DNA of 64,000 nucleotides from Bacillus thermotolerans (lineage in GTDB: Bacteria; Bacillota; Bacilli; Bacillales; Domibacillaceae): the NCBI RefSeq assembly GCF_000812025.2, contig NZ_JWJE02000016.1:1-64000 (forward strand), in the 5' to 3' direction. The position numbers and the translations under genes are program-made. Positions 27,355 through 36,552 of the stretch are shown here, in pieces; position 1 is the first letter of the stretch, and each line of letters opens with the position of its first letter. Below the pieces are notes generated by a model. The model searched no databases, was not told the origin of the DNA, and saw only the letters and a list, made by a program, of their open reading frames with translations.

Positions 27355-27368
27355 TAGAAAATTAAAAT
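27341..27368 (+). promoter_or_regulatory. Candidate SigmaA promoter upstream of yhdF
   Basis: TTGACA (27341-27346) and TAAAAT (27363-27368) are 16 bp apart. It would give a leader of about 130 nt before the oxidoreductase gene. Confidence 0.4.
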
Positions 27369-27440
27369 TCTTTTTATTTTACGTGAAGACTGTGAAAAAA
27401 CGAATTTTTTCTTAGTCGTTAATGTTACTTTTATTTCCTT

Positions 27441-27467
27441 GTTTAATAAAAAGACCAGTTCGGGTAA
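27441..27467 (+). promoter_or_regulatory. SigmaB-type general stress promoter of yhdF
   Basis: GTTTAA (27441-27446) and GGGTAA (27462-27467) with a 15-bp spacer fit the SigmaB consensus GTTTAA / GGGWAW. It lies 36 bp before the GTG start. The family of the gene it serves includes known stress proteins. Confidence 0.65.
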
Positions 27468-27502
27468 ACATACTTCTAGAAAAACTTCTGAGGAGTGATT
27501 AT

Positions 27503-28369
27503 GTGAGTCAGCAAGAACAAAAACAAACGTTTCCGAAACAGCATCAAGATGTACAGCCCGGCAGAATAGATCCGATGGAGCCCCTGCCCGAGCATATTAA
27601 TGACAATTACAAAGGCAGCGGCAAATTAAATGGCAAGAAAGCGATTGTTACGGGTGGAGACAGCGGCATCGGTCGCTCAACAGCCGTTTATTTCGCAAAA
27701 GAAGGGGCCGATGTCGCAGTCGTCTACTTAGAAGAGCACGAGGATGCGGAAGAGACGAAAAAATTGATTGAACAGGAAGGCCAGCAATGCCTGTTAATCG
27801 CTGGTGATCTTGGCTCGGAGGATTTCTGTAAAGAGGTCGTACAGAAGACAATAGATGCTTTCGGGCAAATCGATGTGCTTGTTAATAATGCCGGCGAGCA
27901 GCACCCGCAGGAGAGTCTCCTGGATATCACAGCTGAACAAGTAGAGAAGACCTTCCGTACAAATATTTTTGGTTATATTTATATGGCAAAAGCAGCCCTA
28001 CCTCATTTGAAAAAAGGGGCCAGCATTATTAATACAGCATCCATCACAGCTTACCAGGGGAACCCGAAGCTGATTGATTACTCCGCTACAAAGGGAGCAA
28101 TCGTGTCATTTACTCGTGCATTAGCCATGTCTCTTGCAAAAGATGGTATTCGTGTAAACGGTGTGGCACCCGGTCCTATTTGGACACCGCTCATCCCATC
28201 TACATTCTCAGAACAAGATGTAGCCAAATTTGGAGCGAATGCACCAATGGAGCGTGCAGGACAACCGTCTGAACTTGCACCAGCATATGTCTATCTTGCC
28301 AGCGAGGACTCCAGCTATGTGTCTGGACAAATGATTCATGTAAATGGCGGAACGGTCGTAAATGGTTAA
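27503..28369 (+). CDS. yhdF: YhdF-like short-chain dehydrogenase/reductase
   Basis: A 288-residue cytosolic NAD(P)-dependent oxidoreductase with the cofactor motif TGGDSGIGRS near residue 57, NNAGEQH, and the catalytic Ser-Tyr-Lys (TASITAY, YSATKG). The extra N-terminal 45 residues (QHQD, PMEPLP) are typical of the YhdF/YdaD group, members of which are general stress proteins. The start is GTG 27503 with GAGGAGTG upstream. Substrate unknown. It diverges from the cob operon and is followed by a terminator; the SigmaB-type promoter suggests stress induction. Confidence 0.88.
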   Translation: MSQQEQKQTFPKQHQDVQPGRIDPMEPLPEHINDNYKGSGKLNGKKAIVTGGDSGIGRSTAVYFAKEGADVAVVYLEEHEDAEETKKLIEQEGQQCLLIAGDLGSEDFCKEVVQKTIDAFGQIDVLVNNAGEQHPQESLLDITAEQVEKTFRTNIFGYIYMAKAALPHLKKGASIINTASITAYQGNPKLIDYSATKGAIVSFTRALAMSLAKDGIRVNGVAPGPIWTPLIPSTFSEQDVAKFGANAPMERAGQPSELAPAYVYLASEDSSYVSGQMIHVNGGTVVNG

Positions 28370-28377
28370 GAAAGCAT

Positions 28378-28419
28378 AAAAGAAGCCCTCAAGATTGACC
28401 AATCTTGAGGGCTTCTTTT
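28378..28419. terminator. Bidirectional terminator between yhdF and the GH13 gene
   Basis: A perfect 19-bp stem (28378-28396 with 28401-28419) and a four-base loop, with A- and T-ends for both converging transcripts. Confidence 0.9.
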
Positions 28420-28421
28420 CG

Positions 28422-29924
28422 TTAATCAGAGCGAGCGGACCTTCCTCGCTTCCACACAATATATAGGAAAGCTATAAAGATAACATAAACAGCGGCCAGC
28501 GCCGTAATAAATGGAATGTTCACTCCGGTTTTATCAGCCAGCGCATAGATTTCTGAGGTCTCCCGGTCAGTAATAATCGTAAATTGATCTTCCTGCGGAC
28601 GAACCAGCCCTCCCGCCAGCAAGCCTCGCAGCTCTTTATTGCGGTGCAGCTCCTCTGCTGGAATCGCCACCTGCTGTGTCTCATCTGTATTATTAATCGC
28701 TACTATAATCGTTTCATCCTGGTACTCTCTCTTAAAGACCACCATGCCGTTTTCATTATAGATAGGCTCGTACGTGCCTCGAGTCAAGGCAGGAAGATCC
28801 TGGCGTAACCTGCCGATATCCTGAATGTGGCTAATTAGCTCATCATCTTCCTTGAAGCTGAGGAGACCATGGCTGTCCACTCCTTCTTCTCCATTAAGGG
28901 CAATTTCGGAGCCGTATGTGACAACCGGCACACCCGGGATAGTATACAGATAAGTTAATCCAAGCATCCAGCGCGTACCTGGGAACATATTCTCTTCTAC
29001 CGCTTCCTTCGTAAAGCGGGCGGTCTTATTTGTATCTAAGAAGTTCGCGGACATAAGCTGCTTACTGTCCGGCGATTCTGTCAACAAGGCATCTGCCTTG
29101 CCTGAAGGTTCGTTGACATTTTTGAATTGGCTGCGCAATGAAGTGGACAGCGCCATATTCATGAAGGCATCTAGCCCTGACTCCTCATAAGCATCCATAT
29201 CTGTTCCTTCACTGCCCTCGCCAACTAGGAAAGCATCCGGATACCGTGACTTCACCTGTTCAGAAAAGGCTTGAAGAAACGAAAGAGGTGCTTGACTCGC
29301 TTGGCTTAAATAGTAGCCATCAATATTCACTTGGTCTATCCACCATTCTCCTGCACGAATGAGTTCCTCCTGTACTTCTCTGTTCTCCAAATTAAGCACA
29401 GCTGTTTCTCCAAGCCATTCCTCTTCTGCCTTGGCTGCTTTGGATACAAACCAGTCTGCTTTTCCTTCCTCTTCTGTCCATGGATGGGAAGGACTGATTT
29501 GCGCAATTGGAAAATCAACGAGCACCTTGAGCTCACGGTCATGCGCTTGTTTGACAAGCTCATTCAATTCCTCTTTTGTCCCAAACTGCGGCTCGGTCTT
29601 GAAAAAATCTGTAATCCAGTAACCGTGATAGCCCCCCTCTGCATTCTCAAAGATTGGACTTATAATGATAGAAGTAAACCCCATATCCTTTATGTAATCC
29701 AATTTATCAATCATTCCTGCAAAGTCGCCTCCCTGATAAGCGAGAGGATCGTTATTATTAATCTCTTTATCGTTTTCTCGGCTTCCGTTATGGAAGCGGT
29801 CGGTCATTACATAATAAAATGTTTCATCTTGCCAGCTTCTCTCTTCCTTCTCAGCCGCATCGGCAGGGAAAACAGATGTAAGAAATACTGACAATAAGAC
29901 AAGCGAATATACTAATCTTTTCAC
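28422..29924 (-). CDS. Membrane-anchored GH13 alpha-amylase-fold protein lacking catalytic residues
   Basis: A 500-residue exported protein: signal peptide (1-24), a GH13 barrel (about 30-400), a beta domain, and a C-terminal membrane helix (about 470-492) with a basic cytoplasmic end. The fold is clear from MTDRFHNG, YHGYWITDFF and FGTKEEL. Yet region I reads DFPIAQ (usual Asn-His replaced by A141-Q142), region II IDGYYLSQ (conserved Arg to Y205, nucleophile Asp to S207) and region IV LDTNKTARF (His-Asp to N299-K300). Only the acid/base E236 (VGEG) survives. Probably a pseudoenzyme, perhaps a glucan-binding or scaffold protein. GTG 29924 has GGGGGAG upstream. Confidence 0.85.
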   Translation of the reverse strand: MKRLVYSLVLLSVFLTSVFPADAAEKEERSWQDETFYYVMTDRFHNGSRENDKEINNNDPLAYQGGDFAGMIDKLDYIKDMGFTSIIISPIFENAEGGYHGYWITDFFKTEPQFGTKEELNELVKQAHDRELKVLVDFPIAQISPSHPWTEEEGKADWFVSKAAKAEEEWLGETAVLNLENREVQEELIRAGEWWIDQVNIDGYYLSQASQAPLSFLQAFSEQVKSRYPDAFLVGEGSEGTDMDAYEESGLDAFMNMALSTSLRSQFKNVNEPSGKADALLTESPDSKQLMSANFLDTNKTARFTKEAVEENMFPGTRWMLGLTYLYTIPGVPVVTYGSEIALNGEEGVDSHGLLSFKEDDELISHIQDIGRLRQDLPALTRGTYEPIYNENGMVVFKREYQDETIIVAINNTDETQQVAIPAEELHRNKELRGLLAGGLVRPQEDQFTIITDRETSEIYALADKTGVNIPFITALAAVYVIFIAFLYIVWKRGRSARSD

Positions 29925-30060
29925 TTCGCTCCCCCCCAGTCTCAAGTGATTATACCGCTTTTAAGATTACGCTTTTCTATGACTGCCGTCAAACACAAAT
30001 AAGAAAGTTCAACAAATCTACAATAACCGGAATAAGAGCGAGTTCATGAAAAAACAAAAT

Positions 30061-30113
30061 AAAAAGCTGTCCGTTCCATAAGCGGGCTTTCCCGCTCGAA
30101 AGGACAGCTTTTT
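30061..30113 (-). terminator. Terminator after yisL
   Basis: AAAAAGCTGTCC pairs with GGACAGCTTTTT; an inner AGCGGG/CCCGCT stem fills the loop. On the minus strand it ends with five T. It lies 11 bp after the yisL stop. Confidence 0.85.
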
Positions 30114-30123
30114 CTTCTGTTTA

Positions 30124-30489
30124 TTAAGCAAAGAAGTTCATCCCTACCGGCAACCGGAAGCCTAAATAAAGAGTGATGATTAAAAGCACGAGCACGCCAA
30201 CCAGCACTTTGCTGATCTCTTTACCTTTCTTCTTGCGTACAAGCACCATCTCCATTAAGCCGATCGTCAGTAATCCGGCAAGCATCTTCAAGCCGTACAT
30301 CATATCATCAATCCCGTGATGCTGAATGAACAATAAAAGACCGGTTACTAAAACGAGCACATAGAATAATCTCAGTGCCATGTGAAGACCTGTTGAATAT
30401 TTGCTTAAGGCAATGAAAAATAAAGCGATAGCTATAACCCAAGTTGTAATATGTAAGTGGGTGCTGTCAAAAAATAAGCTTTCCAACAT
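30124..30489 (-). CDS. yisL: YisL family membrane protein (UPF0344/DUF1516)
   Basis: A 121-residue protein with four hydrophobic helices (roughly 14-32, 36-56, 64-82, 92-112) and a lysine-rich loop KKKGKE between the last two. It fits the YisL family in length and in the start HLHITTW. Function unknown. AGGAGG precedes the ATG. It lies 73 bp after yisK in the same direction without a visible terminator, so it may share its transcript, as in the yisK-yisL neighbourhood of B. subtilis. Confidence 0.85.
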   Translation of the reverse strand: MLESLFFDSTHLHITTWVIAIALFFIALSKYSTGLHMALRLFYVLVLVTGLLLFIQHHGIDDMMYGLKMLAGLLTIGLMEMVLVRKKKGKEISKVLVGVLVLLIITLYLGFRLPVGMNFFA

Positions 30490-30562
30490 ATACTCCTCCT
30501 TTCCACTTTCCTTCTTAATAGTATCATTTTGGTCAGCAGGAAGGAAACTGATTAGGCGGTCA

Positions 30563-31462
30563 TTATTGAACCTTATTTGTTAATGTACCAATTTGTTCAA
30601 TATTGATTTCCACCACATCACCGGACTTTAAATGGCGCGGCGGCTTCATACCTTGTCCAACTCCGGCGGGCGTACCTGTCGCGATAATGTCACCCGGCTC
30701 AAGTGTCATGCCTGCTGATAACGTCGAAATAATTTCATCAATAGGAAAAATAAAATGTTCCGTGTTAGATTGCTGGCGTGTTTCTCCATTTACCTTTGTT
30801 TCGATATCCAGCGCATGCGGGTTGTCGACTTCATCCTTCGTTACAAGCCAAGGCCCCATCGGACAAGTGCCGTCTAGGCTTTTGCCAATGAAAAATTGTT
30901 TATGGCGCTTCTGCAGATCACGGGCAGTAACGTCATTGATAATGGTATAGCCAAAGATGTAATCAAGCGCCTCTTCCCTAGAGATGCCTTTCCCACGCTT
31001 GCCAATAATTACACCAAGCTCTCCTTCATAATCAAGCGCTTCCGTAATGCCGCTATGAGCCGGGATAGGTGCTTCATTTCCAATGACTGATGTTGGTGAT
31101 TTCGTGAACACAATCATGTCGGTCGGGATGCTTGCTTCTCCCGCCATTTCAATCGCATGGTCCCGGTAATTCTTACCGACACACATGATATTCTTTAACG
31201 GCCGCGGAATCGGTGCCAGCCATTCCACGCTCTCTGCAGAAACAGCTGTCTGCTCTCCCTTTTCACCAGCCTGCTCGAACCATTCGTTAATGCGGGCCAC
31301 CAGCTTCCCGCCAAGGGCGATTGCTTCCGCCATCGTACCAGGCAGTGTTTGTTGACCTGTCGCTTGTTTTTCTAGGGCGGGCAAACTCCACACCTTTTGT
31401 TCCTGTTCTTGATATACCCCATATGTTTCCTGACCATTTAATCGATAGCTAACTAATTTCAT
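30563..31462 (-). CDS. yisK: YisK, fumarylacetoacetate-hydrolase-fold protein
   Basis: A 299-residue cytosolic FAH-superfamily protein. The divalent-metal site is visible as the ExE of LDYEGELGVIIG and the downstream aspartate in NDVTARDLQ; the oxyanion area shows SLDGTCPMGPW and ATGTPAGVG. B. subtilis YisK decarboxylates oxaloacetate and interacts with the cell-shape protein Mbl; the same role is plausible but inferred. ATG 31462 (MKLVSYRL) is chosen from homologue starts and a GGGAG site. Sixteen base pairs after the DUF418 gene. Confidence 0.9.
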   Translation of the reverse strand: MKLVSYRLNGQETYGVYQEQEQKVWSLPALEKQATGQQTLPGTMAEAIALGGKLVARINEWFEQAGEKGEQTAVSAESVEWLAPIPRPLKNIMCVGKNYRDHAIEMAGEASIPTDMIVFTKSPTSVIGNEAPIPAHSGITEALDYEGELGVIIGKRGKGISREEALDYIFGYTIINDVTARDLQKRHKQFFIGKSLDGTCPMGPWLVTKDEVDNPHALDIETKVNGETRQQSNTEHFIFPIDEIISTLSAGMTLEPGDIIATGTPAGVGQGMKPPRHLKSGDVVEINIEQIGTLTNKVQ

Positions 31463-31478
31463 TCCTCTTTCTCCCTTC

Positions 31479-32705
31479 TTATTCGCTTTCTTTTCTCCCT
31501 TTCTTCCAAAGTCCATAAGTACTCCAGCGCCACAGCTGTTCCATCGGTCCCCGCTCAAATTTAGACAGCCAAAGTTCAGAAGCGATCACCTGAGCAGCAA
31601 AGATGGCCAGAACAAGCCATACACCTGTCGACAGTTCAATCTGCCCGTACAGCCCTAAGCCATAAGGGTAAAAGATGAGCGTGCCGATAATAGACTGCAG
31701 CAAATAATTGGTCAGTGACATTCTTCCGGCTGATGCGAACGGCTTTAAAAATGTTTGACCGTGAGCGGATGAGCCAATTGCTATGATCAGGGCCGCATAA
31801 CCGATCGCTAGAAGCGGTCCGCCTACAGAGTCCTGTACAAATGTATAAGCGAGGTTTGCCTCGATGACATAAGGAAGCGCTTTTAAAATAATGCCTGCCG
31901 TGAAGAAGCTGGCGAATACAAACCAAGCAAGAGACGGACGTTTTTGCCATCTAGAGAATACTTGAAGCTTCTGTGCTCCGGCCCCAATAAGGAAAAGCGG
32001 AAAGATTGAGATCAGCTGTGTCCAAATAACGCCTAATCCATTGATTGTCAGCCAGTCAACGATCCTCTGGGCTGTTACTTCTCCAAATGTGCCGCTTCCA
32101 TATGCAGCCATTGAACGCTCAACCCCACCGATATCTGTCCAGTGGGAGGTGCTAAGCGGGTCCACTAAAGACATAAGCACCAGCAGCACGCCAAGAAACA
32201 CGCCTGGTATAAACAGCAGCAAGCTGCCAAGAACCACTAGCATCCTTCCGGAAAGCCGCATAAACAGCAGCAGCAAAAAGCCAAACAATGCATAGCTGAA
32301 TAAAATGTCCCCTGACCAAATGAGGAAAGCATGAACAAGGCCAAGAATCATTAAGAACGAAAAGCGACGGATGCCAATACCTGTATAAGATTGGCCTCTC
32401 CGAGCAGCATGTTCAGCCTGCATAGCAGCTCCAAAACCGAACATCATCGCAAACAGCGGATAAAAACTTGCTTGGATGAATAGGTCAATCCAGCTAAAGT
32501 GCCAGCGATCGCTTGCTCCTTCCCACCATTCAAACGGATTGTAGTATATGTAAGGGGAATGAAAGGAAATCATGTTTACTAAAAAAATCCCTAAAAGCGC
32601 CAATCCTCTTAAACTGTCTAATGTGATCAGGCGCTCTTCCTGTTTTAACGGGGTTACTTGCATACCTGCTGTTCTCTCCTCTCCATGCTTGCTCCCTTCT
32701 GTCAT
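31479..32705 (-). CDS. DUF418 family membrane protein (YeiB-like)
   Basis: A 408-residue protein with about eight to ten membrane helices and the family phrases LDSLRGLALLGIFLVNM near the N terminus, FGFGAAM, and GRMSLTNYLLQS towards the end. DUF418 proteins resemble acyltransferase-3 membrane proteins; no activity is established to my knowledge. ATG 32705 is supported by AAAGGAG at ten bases; another ATG at 32663 is possible. It is the first gene of a likely DUF418-yisK(-yisL) unit and is separated from addA by a terminator. Confidence 0.85.
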   Translation of the reverse strand: MTEGSKHGEERTAGMQVTPLKQEERLITLDSLRGLALLGIFLVNMISFHSPYIYYNPFEWWEGASDRWHFSWIDLFIQASFYPLFAMMFGFGAAMQAEHAARRGQSYTGIGIRRFSFLMILGLVHAFLIWSGDILFSYALFGFLLLLFMRLSGRMLVVLGSLLLFIPGVFLGVLLVLMSLVDPLSTSHWTDIGGVERSMAAYGSGTFGEVTAQRIVDWLTINGLGVIWTQLISIFPLFLIGAGAQKLQVFSRWQKRPSLAWFVFASFFTAGIILKALPYVIEANLAYTFVQDSVGGPLLAIGYAALIIAIGSSAHGQTFLKPFASAGRMSLTNYLLQSIIGTLIFYPYGLGLYGQIELSTGVWLVLAIFAAQVIASELWLSKFERGPMEQLWRWSTYGLWKKGRKESE

Positions 32706-32780
32706 ATTGTGCTTGCTCCTTTTTATCATATCATTAATAGCGACTCTATTAACAGAATCACAGCACCGTCTTTCAGCTAA

Positions 32781-32830
32781 AAATAAAAAAGCTGACCGAA
32801 AAGTCAGCTTGCTGCAGCTTTTCGGTCAGC
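32781..32830 (-). terminator. Terminator of addB-addA
   Basis: GCTGACCGAAAAG (32791-32803) pairs perfectly with 32818-32830, followed on the minus strand by six T. It lies 15 bp after the addA stop. Confidence 0.88.
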
Positions 32831-32844
32831 CTTCTCCATCTATA

Positions 32845-35800
32845 TTAATCTATTGGCAGTACATGCGAACCATCAAAGAAGAAAAGGAACTTGCCATCTA
32901 CTTTCCTCTTCCAAATCTGTTCAACCGCCTTAGCGTACAGACTGACTTGCAGACGATAACGCTTTTCAAGAACAGGAAGAGCTTGCTTTGCTCCTCCCGA
33001 GAAGCGCCCCGTAATCCGGTCTGTTTTATAGTCTAGCAGATACAGCTTTCCATCCTTTTCAATCAAGCAATCAATTACTCCCTGAACGAGCACTGTCTCT
33101 TCGGTTCCCTGCCAGTCAGAATGAAGCTCACTTGCTTTCATCCCCATATTGAATGGGACTTCTCTGTATACATGATCGGCCTTCAGGAGCAGCTGTCCAA
33201 TCTCGGTCTGAAAGAAAGAGAGAACTTTCTCCGGCTCAATAACAGCTGCTTGATCTTCTGTCAGCAGCTCACGGGCAACGAGCTCTCTCACTAACTGCTC
33301 AATCCCTCCAGCCTCGGGCGATTGATCAAGTGAAACGTGCTGCATAACCGTGTGAAGAGCAGTACCCGCCTCTGCCGGTGTTAAGGATGTTTCCTGCATA
33401 AACCTTGGGCGCTTGAAAATAGGCCGTTGATAAGAATGGGACAAATCGGTACTAGCCCCTTCGTTAAAAATATCGTTCATCCGCTTTAAGTCAGAGACAG
33501 ATTGTTTTGAACGCAAATGCGTAGCCGCTTTATGTCTGTATCTCCAGCTCATTCGCTCATCAATTTCTTCTTTAAATCGAGAAGCAGAAGGCACTGGCTC
33601 AAAAGCCTCTACTCTCTTGAGCCAATCAGCCTTGTCTTCCACCTCTTGCTCTGTCTGCTGCAAGGTGTCTGCTGGAATGGTCTGAACACTCCATCTTGAT
33701 GGATGTTCAGATAAGCTTGCAGGAATAAGACCAGCATCAGGTTCAATAAAGTCTAAGTGACGCACAAGAGCAGGACCAATCCAGCCTAGATAAGAAGAGG
33801 CAGATGCTCTCATCGCTTTATTCAGCAGCCATTGATCGCTTTCTGCTGATTTCCGCCACCTGTCGAACTGCTTCTCTGCCTCCTTCACAGAACCAAGCAG
33901 GAACAGCTTTTCTTTCGCTCTTGTTAAAGCAACATAAAGCACCCGCATTTCTTCGGCCAGAAGCTCCATCCTTTTCTTTTGCTTTAGCGCCAGCTGAGGC
34001 AGGGAAGGATAACTGATTCTCTTCTCCGGGTTGATATACTTCGCCCCGATCCCCATTTCCTTGTCCAGCAAATAATCCTTCGTTAAGTCCGTTCTATTAA
34101 AGGAACGGCTTAAGCCTGCAACGAAGACAACTGGAAACTCCAGCCCTTTTGAAGCATGGATGGTCATCAAACGGATTACATCCTCCTGCTCGCTTAATGC
34201 GCCGGCCTCACCTAAATCCTCGCCGCGTTCTTGCATTCGTTCAATAAAGCGAAGAAAACGGAACAATCCTCTAAAAGATGTTTCCTCATACTGTCTGGCC
34301 CGGTCATATAATGCACGCAGGTTGGCCTGCCGCTGCTTTCCTCCTGGCATTCCTCCAACAAAATCATAGAAGTTCGTATCGCGGTATAGCTGCCACACAA
34401 GCGCTGATAAAGCACCGTGCCGGCCAAGGGCACGCCATTCGGACAGCTTTTCAAGAAACTTGCTGACCCTCTCATGCAGTTCTTCATGCTGAGGAGCTGG
34501 GCGAGCCGAAACAAACACCTGGATCGCCTCATAATAGGCTCCCGACTTGGCAGCTGTTCGAATAACAGCCAAATCATTCTCTGTACAGTCAACGATTGGT
34601 GAACGCAAGACCGACACAAGCGGAATATCTTGATAGGGGTTATCGATCACCTTTAGTAAGGAAATCATGATCGCCACTTCTACCGCCTGAAAGTAACCGT
34701 CCCCTGCTTTTGCATAGATTGGAATGCCGGCCCGCTTAAACTCCTCCTTGATGGCTCCTGCCCATGACATGGAACGCATCAAAATAACGATGTCACGGTA
34801 CTGTATCGGCCGTTCCATCTTCTTCTTTGAATCATAGACCGGGTAGCGTGAATCAATCAGCTCTTTAATTTTCATAGCCATCCATCTCGCTTCAAGCTCT
34901 GATTCCTTAATATCCTCTACGACAGCTTCATCAGAAGCTCTTGTCTTTTCCTTGTCAATCAGCGCTACCTCAATAGGGAAAGGCTTCTCCGCTGGATAAT
35001 CAGCCCCGAGAACCAGCTCCGCCTGTTTGTCATAATCAATCTCCCCTATTTCTTTATCCATGATCTGCTTAAACAAGAAGTTGGTGCCCGCTAGCACTTC
35101 CATCCGGCTTCGGAAGTTCTGAGACAGGTCAATACGCAGTCCGTTCGCCTCCCCATCAGCAGAAAAGCGTCTATATTTCTCTAAAAATAGATTCGGCTCT
35201 GCCAGGCGAAAACGGTAAATGCTTTGTTTTACATCCCCAACCATAAATACGTTCCCATTGTCCTCGTTCCCTGTTTTTAACAACTGAATAATAGATTCTT
35301 GAACAATATTAAAATCTTGATATTCATCTAAGAAAATTTCCTTAAACTGCTGCCTATAAGCTGATGCCGCCTCCGAAGGGCCGCCTTCCTCATTCGTTAG
35401 AATGTCCAGCGTGAAGTGCTCTAAATCACTGAAGTCGACAAGCCCTTTCTCTCTCTTGGCCGCTTGAAACCGATCCGTAAAACGCTGCACGAGACGAGCC
35501 AATGCATCAATCACTTCATGCATTTCTTCCATATTTCTAACATAGATGTCCGGCTTATGGGCAAAGTATTCTTTCTGCAGCTTCAGTACAATATCTTTCG
35601 CTTCTGTGCGCAGCTCTTTAGAACGTTCCTTTAGTTCAGGATCATACTCATCACCCTTGTAGCCTTTGAGTGTAGGAAAGTGAACGGCCTGCATCTCTTC
35701 ATACAGATGATTCCATGAAGAAAGCGATTCACGCAGACGATGAATCATTTCCTTTTCCCGGCGAAACATTTCTTCTCTCGGTGCCGGTCCTCCCGGAAGA

Positions 35801-36552
35801 TGCACCATATTCAAACATTCTCCAAGCATCGCTTCAGCAGCTTCTAATTGTAAGTCTATATACGATTTCAGCGTCTGGATGAAGGGAAGTCCATCAATGC
35901 TGTCCTCTCCCTCCTTGACGTCATATAGCTGAGACAATTCACGAAGCCAGCGGTCCGGCTCTGGGTGGGCACGAGCAAACTTATACAGTTCAGTTATAAT
36001 TGTTTGCAGCTCTTCATCACTTCGATCACCAGAAAATGTATCAACAAGACGATAGAACTCTTCATTATTTTCTTTCCCATACTCTTCTTCTAGAAAGTCA
36101 TCAAGCACTTCATCTCGAAGAAGCAGCAACTCTGCCTGGTCTCCAATTCTAAATGCAGGATCTACATCAATTAAATAATAATATTTGCGCACTACTTCAA
36201 GACAGAACGAATGAAGCGTTGAAATATGGGCTTTGTTTAATAATGTACCTTGACGCCGCAAATGCGGGGAGGCAGGATCTTCGTCCATGGCTCCTTCCAA
36301 TGCACTCCCGATCCGCTGACGCATTTCCGCTGCCGCGGCATTCGTGAATGTTACGATTAACAGTTCATCAATATTAACGGGATCTTCTTTACTCGTTATT
36401 TTTCGAATGATCCGCTCGACCAGCACAGCGGTCTTTCCAGAGCCTGCCGCTGCTGCAACCAGGATATCTCTTCCGCTGGCGTTTATCGCTTTCCACTGGT
36501 CGTCCGTCCAAGAAACATCGCTGGGCTTTTCAGGAATGATCAGCTTATTCAT
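32845..36552 (-). CDS. addA: AddA, ATP-dependent helicase/nuclease subunit A
   Basis: AddA is the motor and one nuclease of the AddAB complex, which resects double-strand breaks to a Chi site and loads RecA. The 1235-residue protein has a UvrD-type helicase core (AAAAGSGKT at about residue 34, DEYQDFN, VGDVKQSIYRFR, LMTIHASKGLEFP, LYVALTRAKEKLF) and a C-terminal RecB-like nuclease with LYLLDYKTDRI. Length is normal. Its ATG overlaps the addB stop by eight bases. In B. subtilis sbcD and sbcC follow; here a terminator does. Confidence 0.97.
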   Translation of the reverse strand: MNKLIIPEKPSDVSWTDDQWKAINASGRDILVAAAAGSGKTAVLVERIIRKITSKEDPVNIDELLIVTFTNAAAAEMRQRIGSALEGAMDEDPASPHLRRQGTLLNKAHISTLHSFCLEVVRKYYYLIDVDPAFRIGDQAELLLLRDEVLDDFLEEEYGKENNEEFYRLVDTFSGDRSDEELQTIITELYKFARAHPEPDRWLRELSQLYDVKEGEDSIDGLPFIQTLKSYIDLQLEAAEAMLGECLNMVHLPGGPAPREEMFRREKEMIHRLRESLSSWNHLYEEMQAVHFPTLKGYKGDEYDPELKERSKELRTEAKDIVLKLQKEYFAHKPDIYVRNMEEMHEVIDALARLVQRFTDRFQAAKREKGLVDFSDLEHFTLDILTNEEGGPSEAASAYRQQFKEIFLDEYQDFNIVQESIIQLLKTGNEDNGNVFMVGDVKQSIYRFRLAEPNLFLEKYRRFSADGEANGLRIDLSQNFRSRMEVLAGTNFLFKQIMDKEIGEIDYDKQAELVLGADYPAEKPFPIEVALIDKEKTRASDEAVVEDIKESELEARWMAMKIKELIDSRYPVYDSKKKMERPIQYRDIVILMRSMSWAGAIKEEFKRAGIPIYAKAGDGYFQAVEVAIMISLLKVIDNPYQDIPLVSVLRSPIVDCTENDLAVIRTAAKSGAYYEAIQVFVSARPAPQHEELHERVSKFLEKLSEWRALGRHGALSALVWQLYRDTNFYDFVGGMPGGKQRQANLRALYDRARQYEETSFRGLFRFLRFIERMQERGEDLGEAGALSEQEDVIRLMTIHASKGLEFPVVFVAGLSRSFNRTDLTKDYLLDKEMGIGAKYINPEKRISYPSLPQLALKQKKRMELLAEEMRVLYVALTRAKEKLFLLGSVKEAEKQFDRWRKSAESDQWLLNKAMRASASSYLGWIGPALVRHLDFIEPDAGLIPASLSEHPSRWSVQTIPADTLQQTEQEVEDKADWLKRVEAFEPVPSASRFKEEIDERMSWRYRHKAATHLRSKQSVSDLKRMNDIFNEGASTDLSHSYQRPIFKRPRFMQETSLTPAEAGTALHTVMQHVSLDQSPEAGGIEQLVRELVARELLTEDQAAVIEPEKVLSFFQTEIGQLLLKADHVYREVPFNMGMKASELHSDWQGTEETVLVQGVIDCLIEKDGKLYLLDYKTDRITGRFSGGAKQALPVLEKRYRLQVSLYAKAVEQIWKRKVDGKFLFFFDGSHVLPID

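Noticed and set aside
29331-29891. 186-codon frame antisense to the GH13 gene
   Set aside because: Shadow of the amylase-fold gene; no start site and no recognisable domain.
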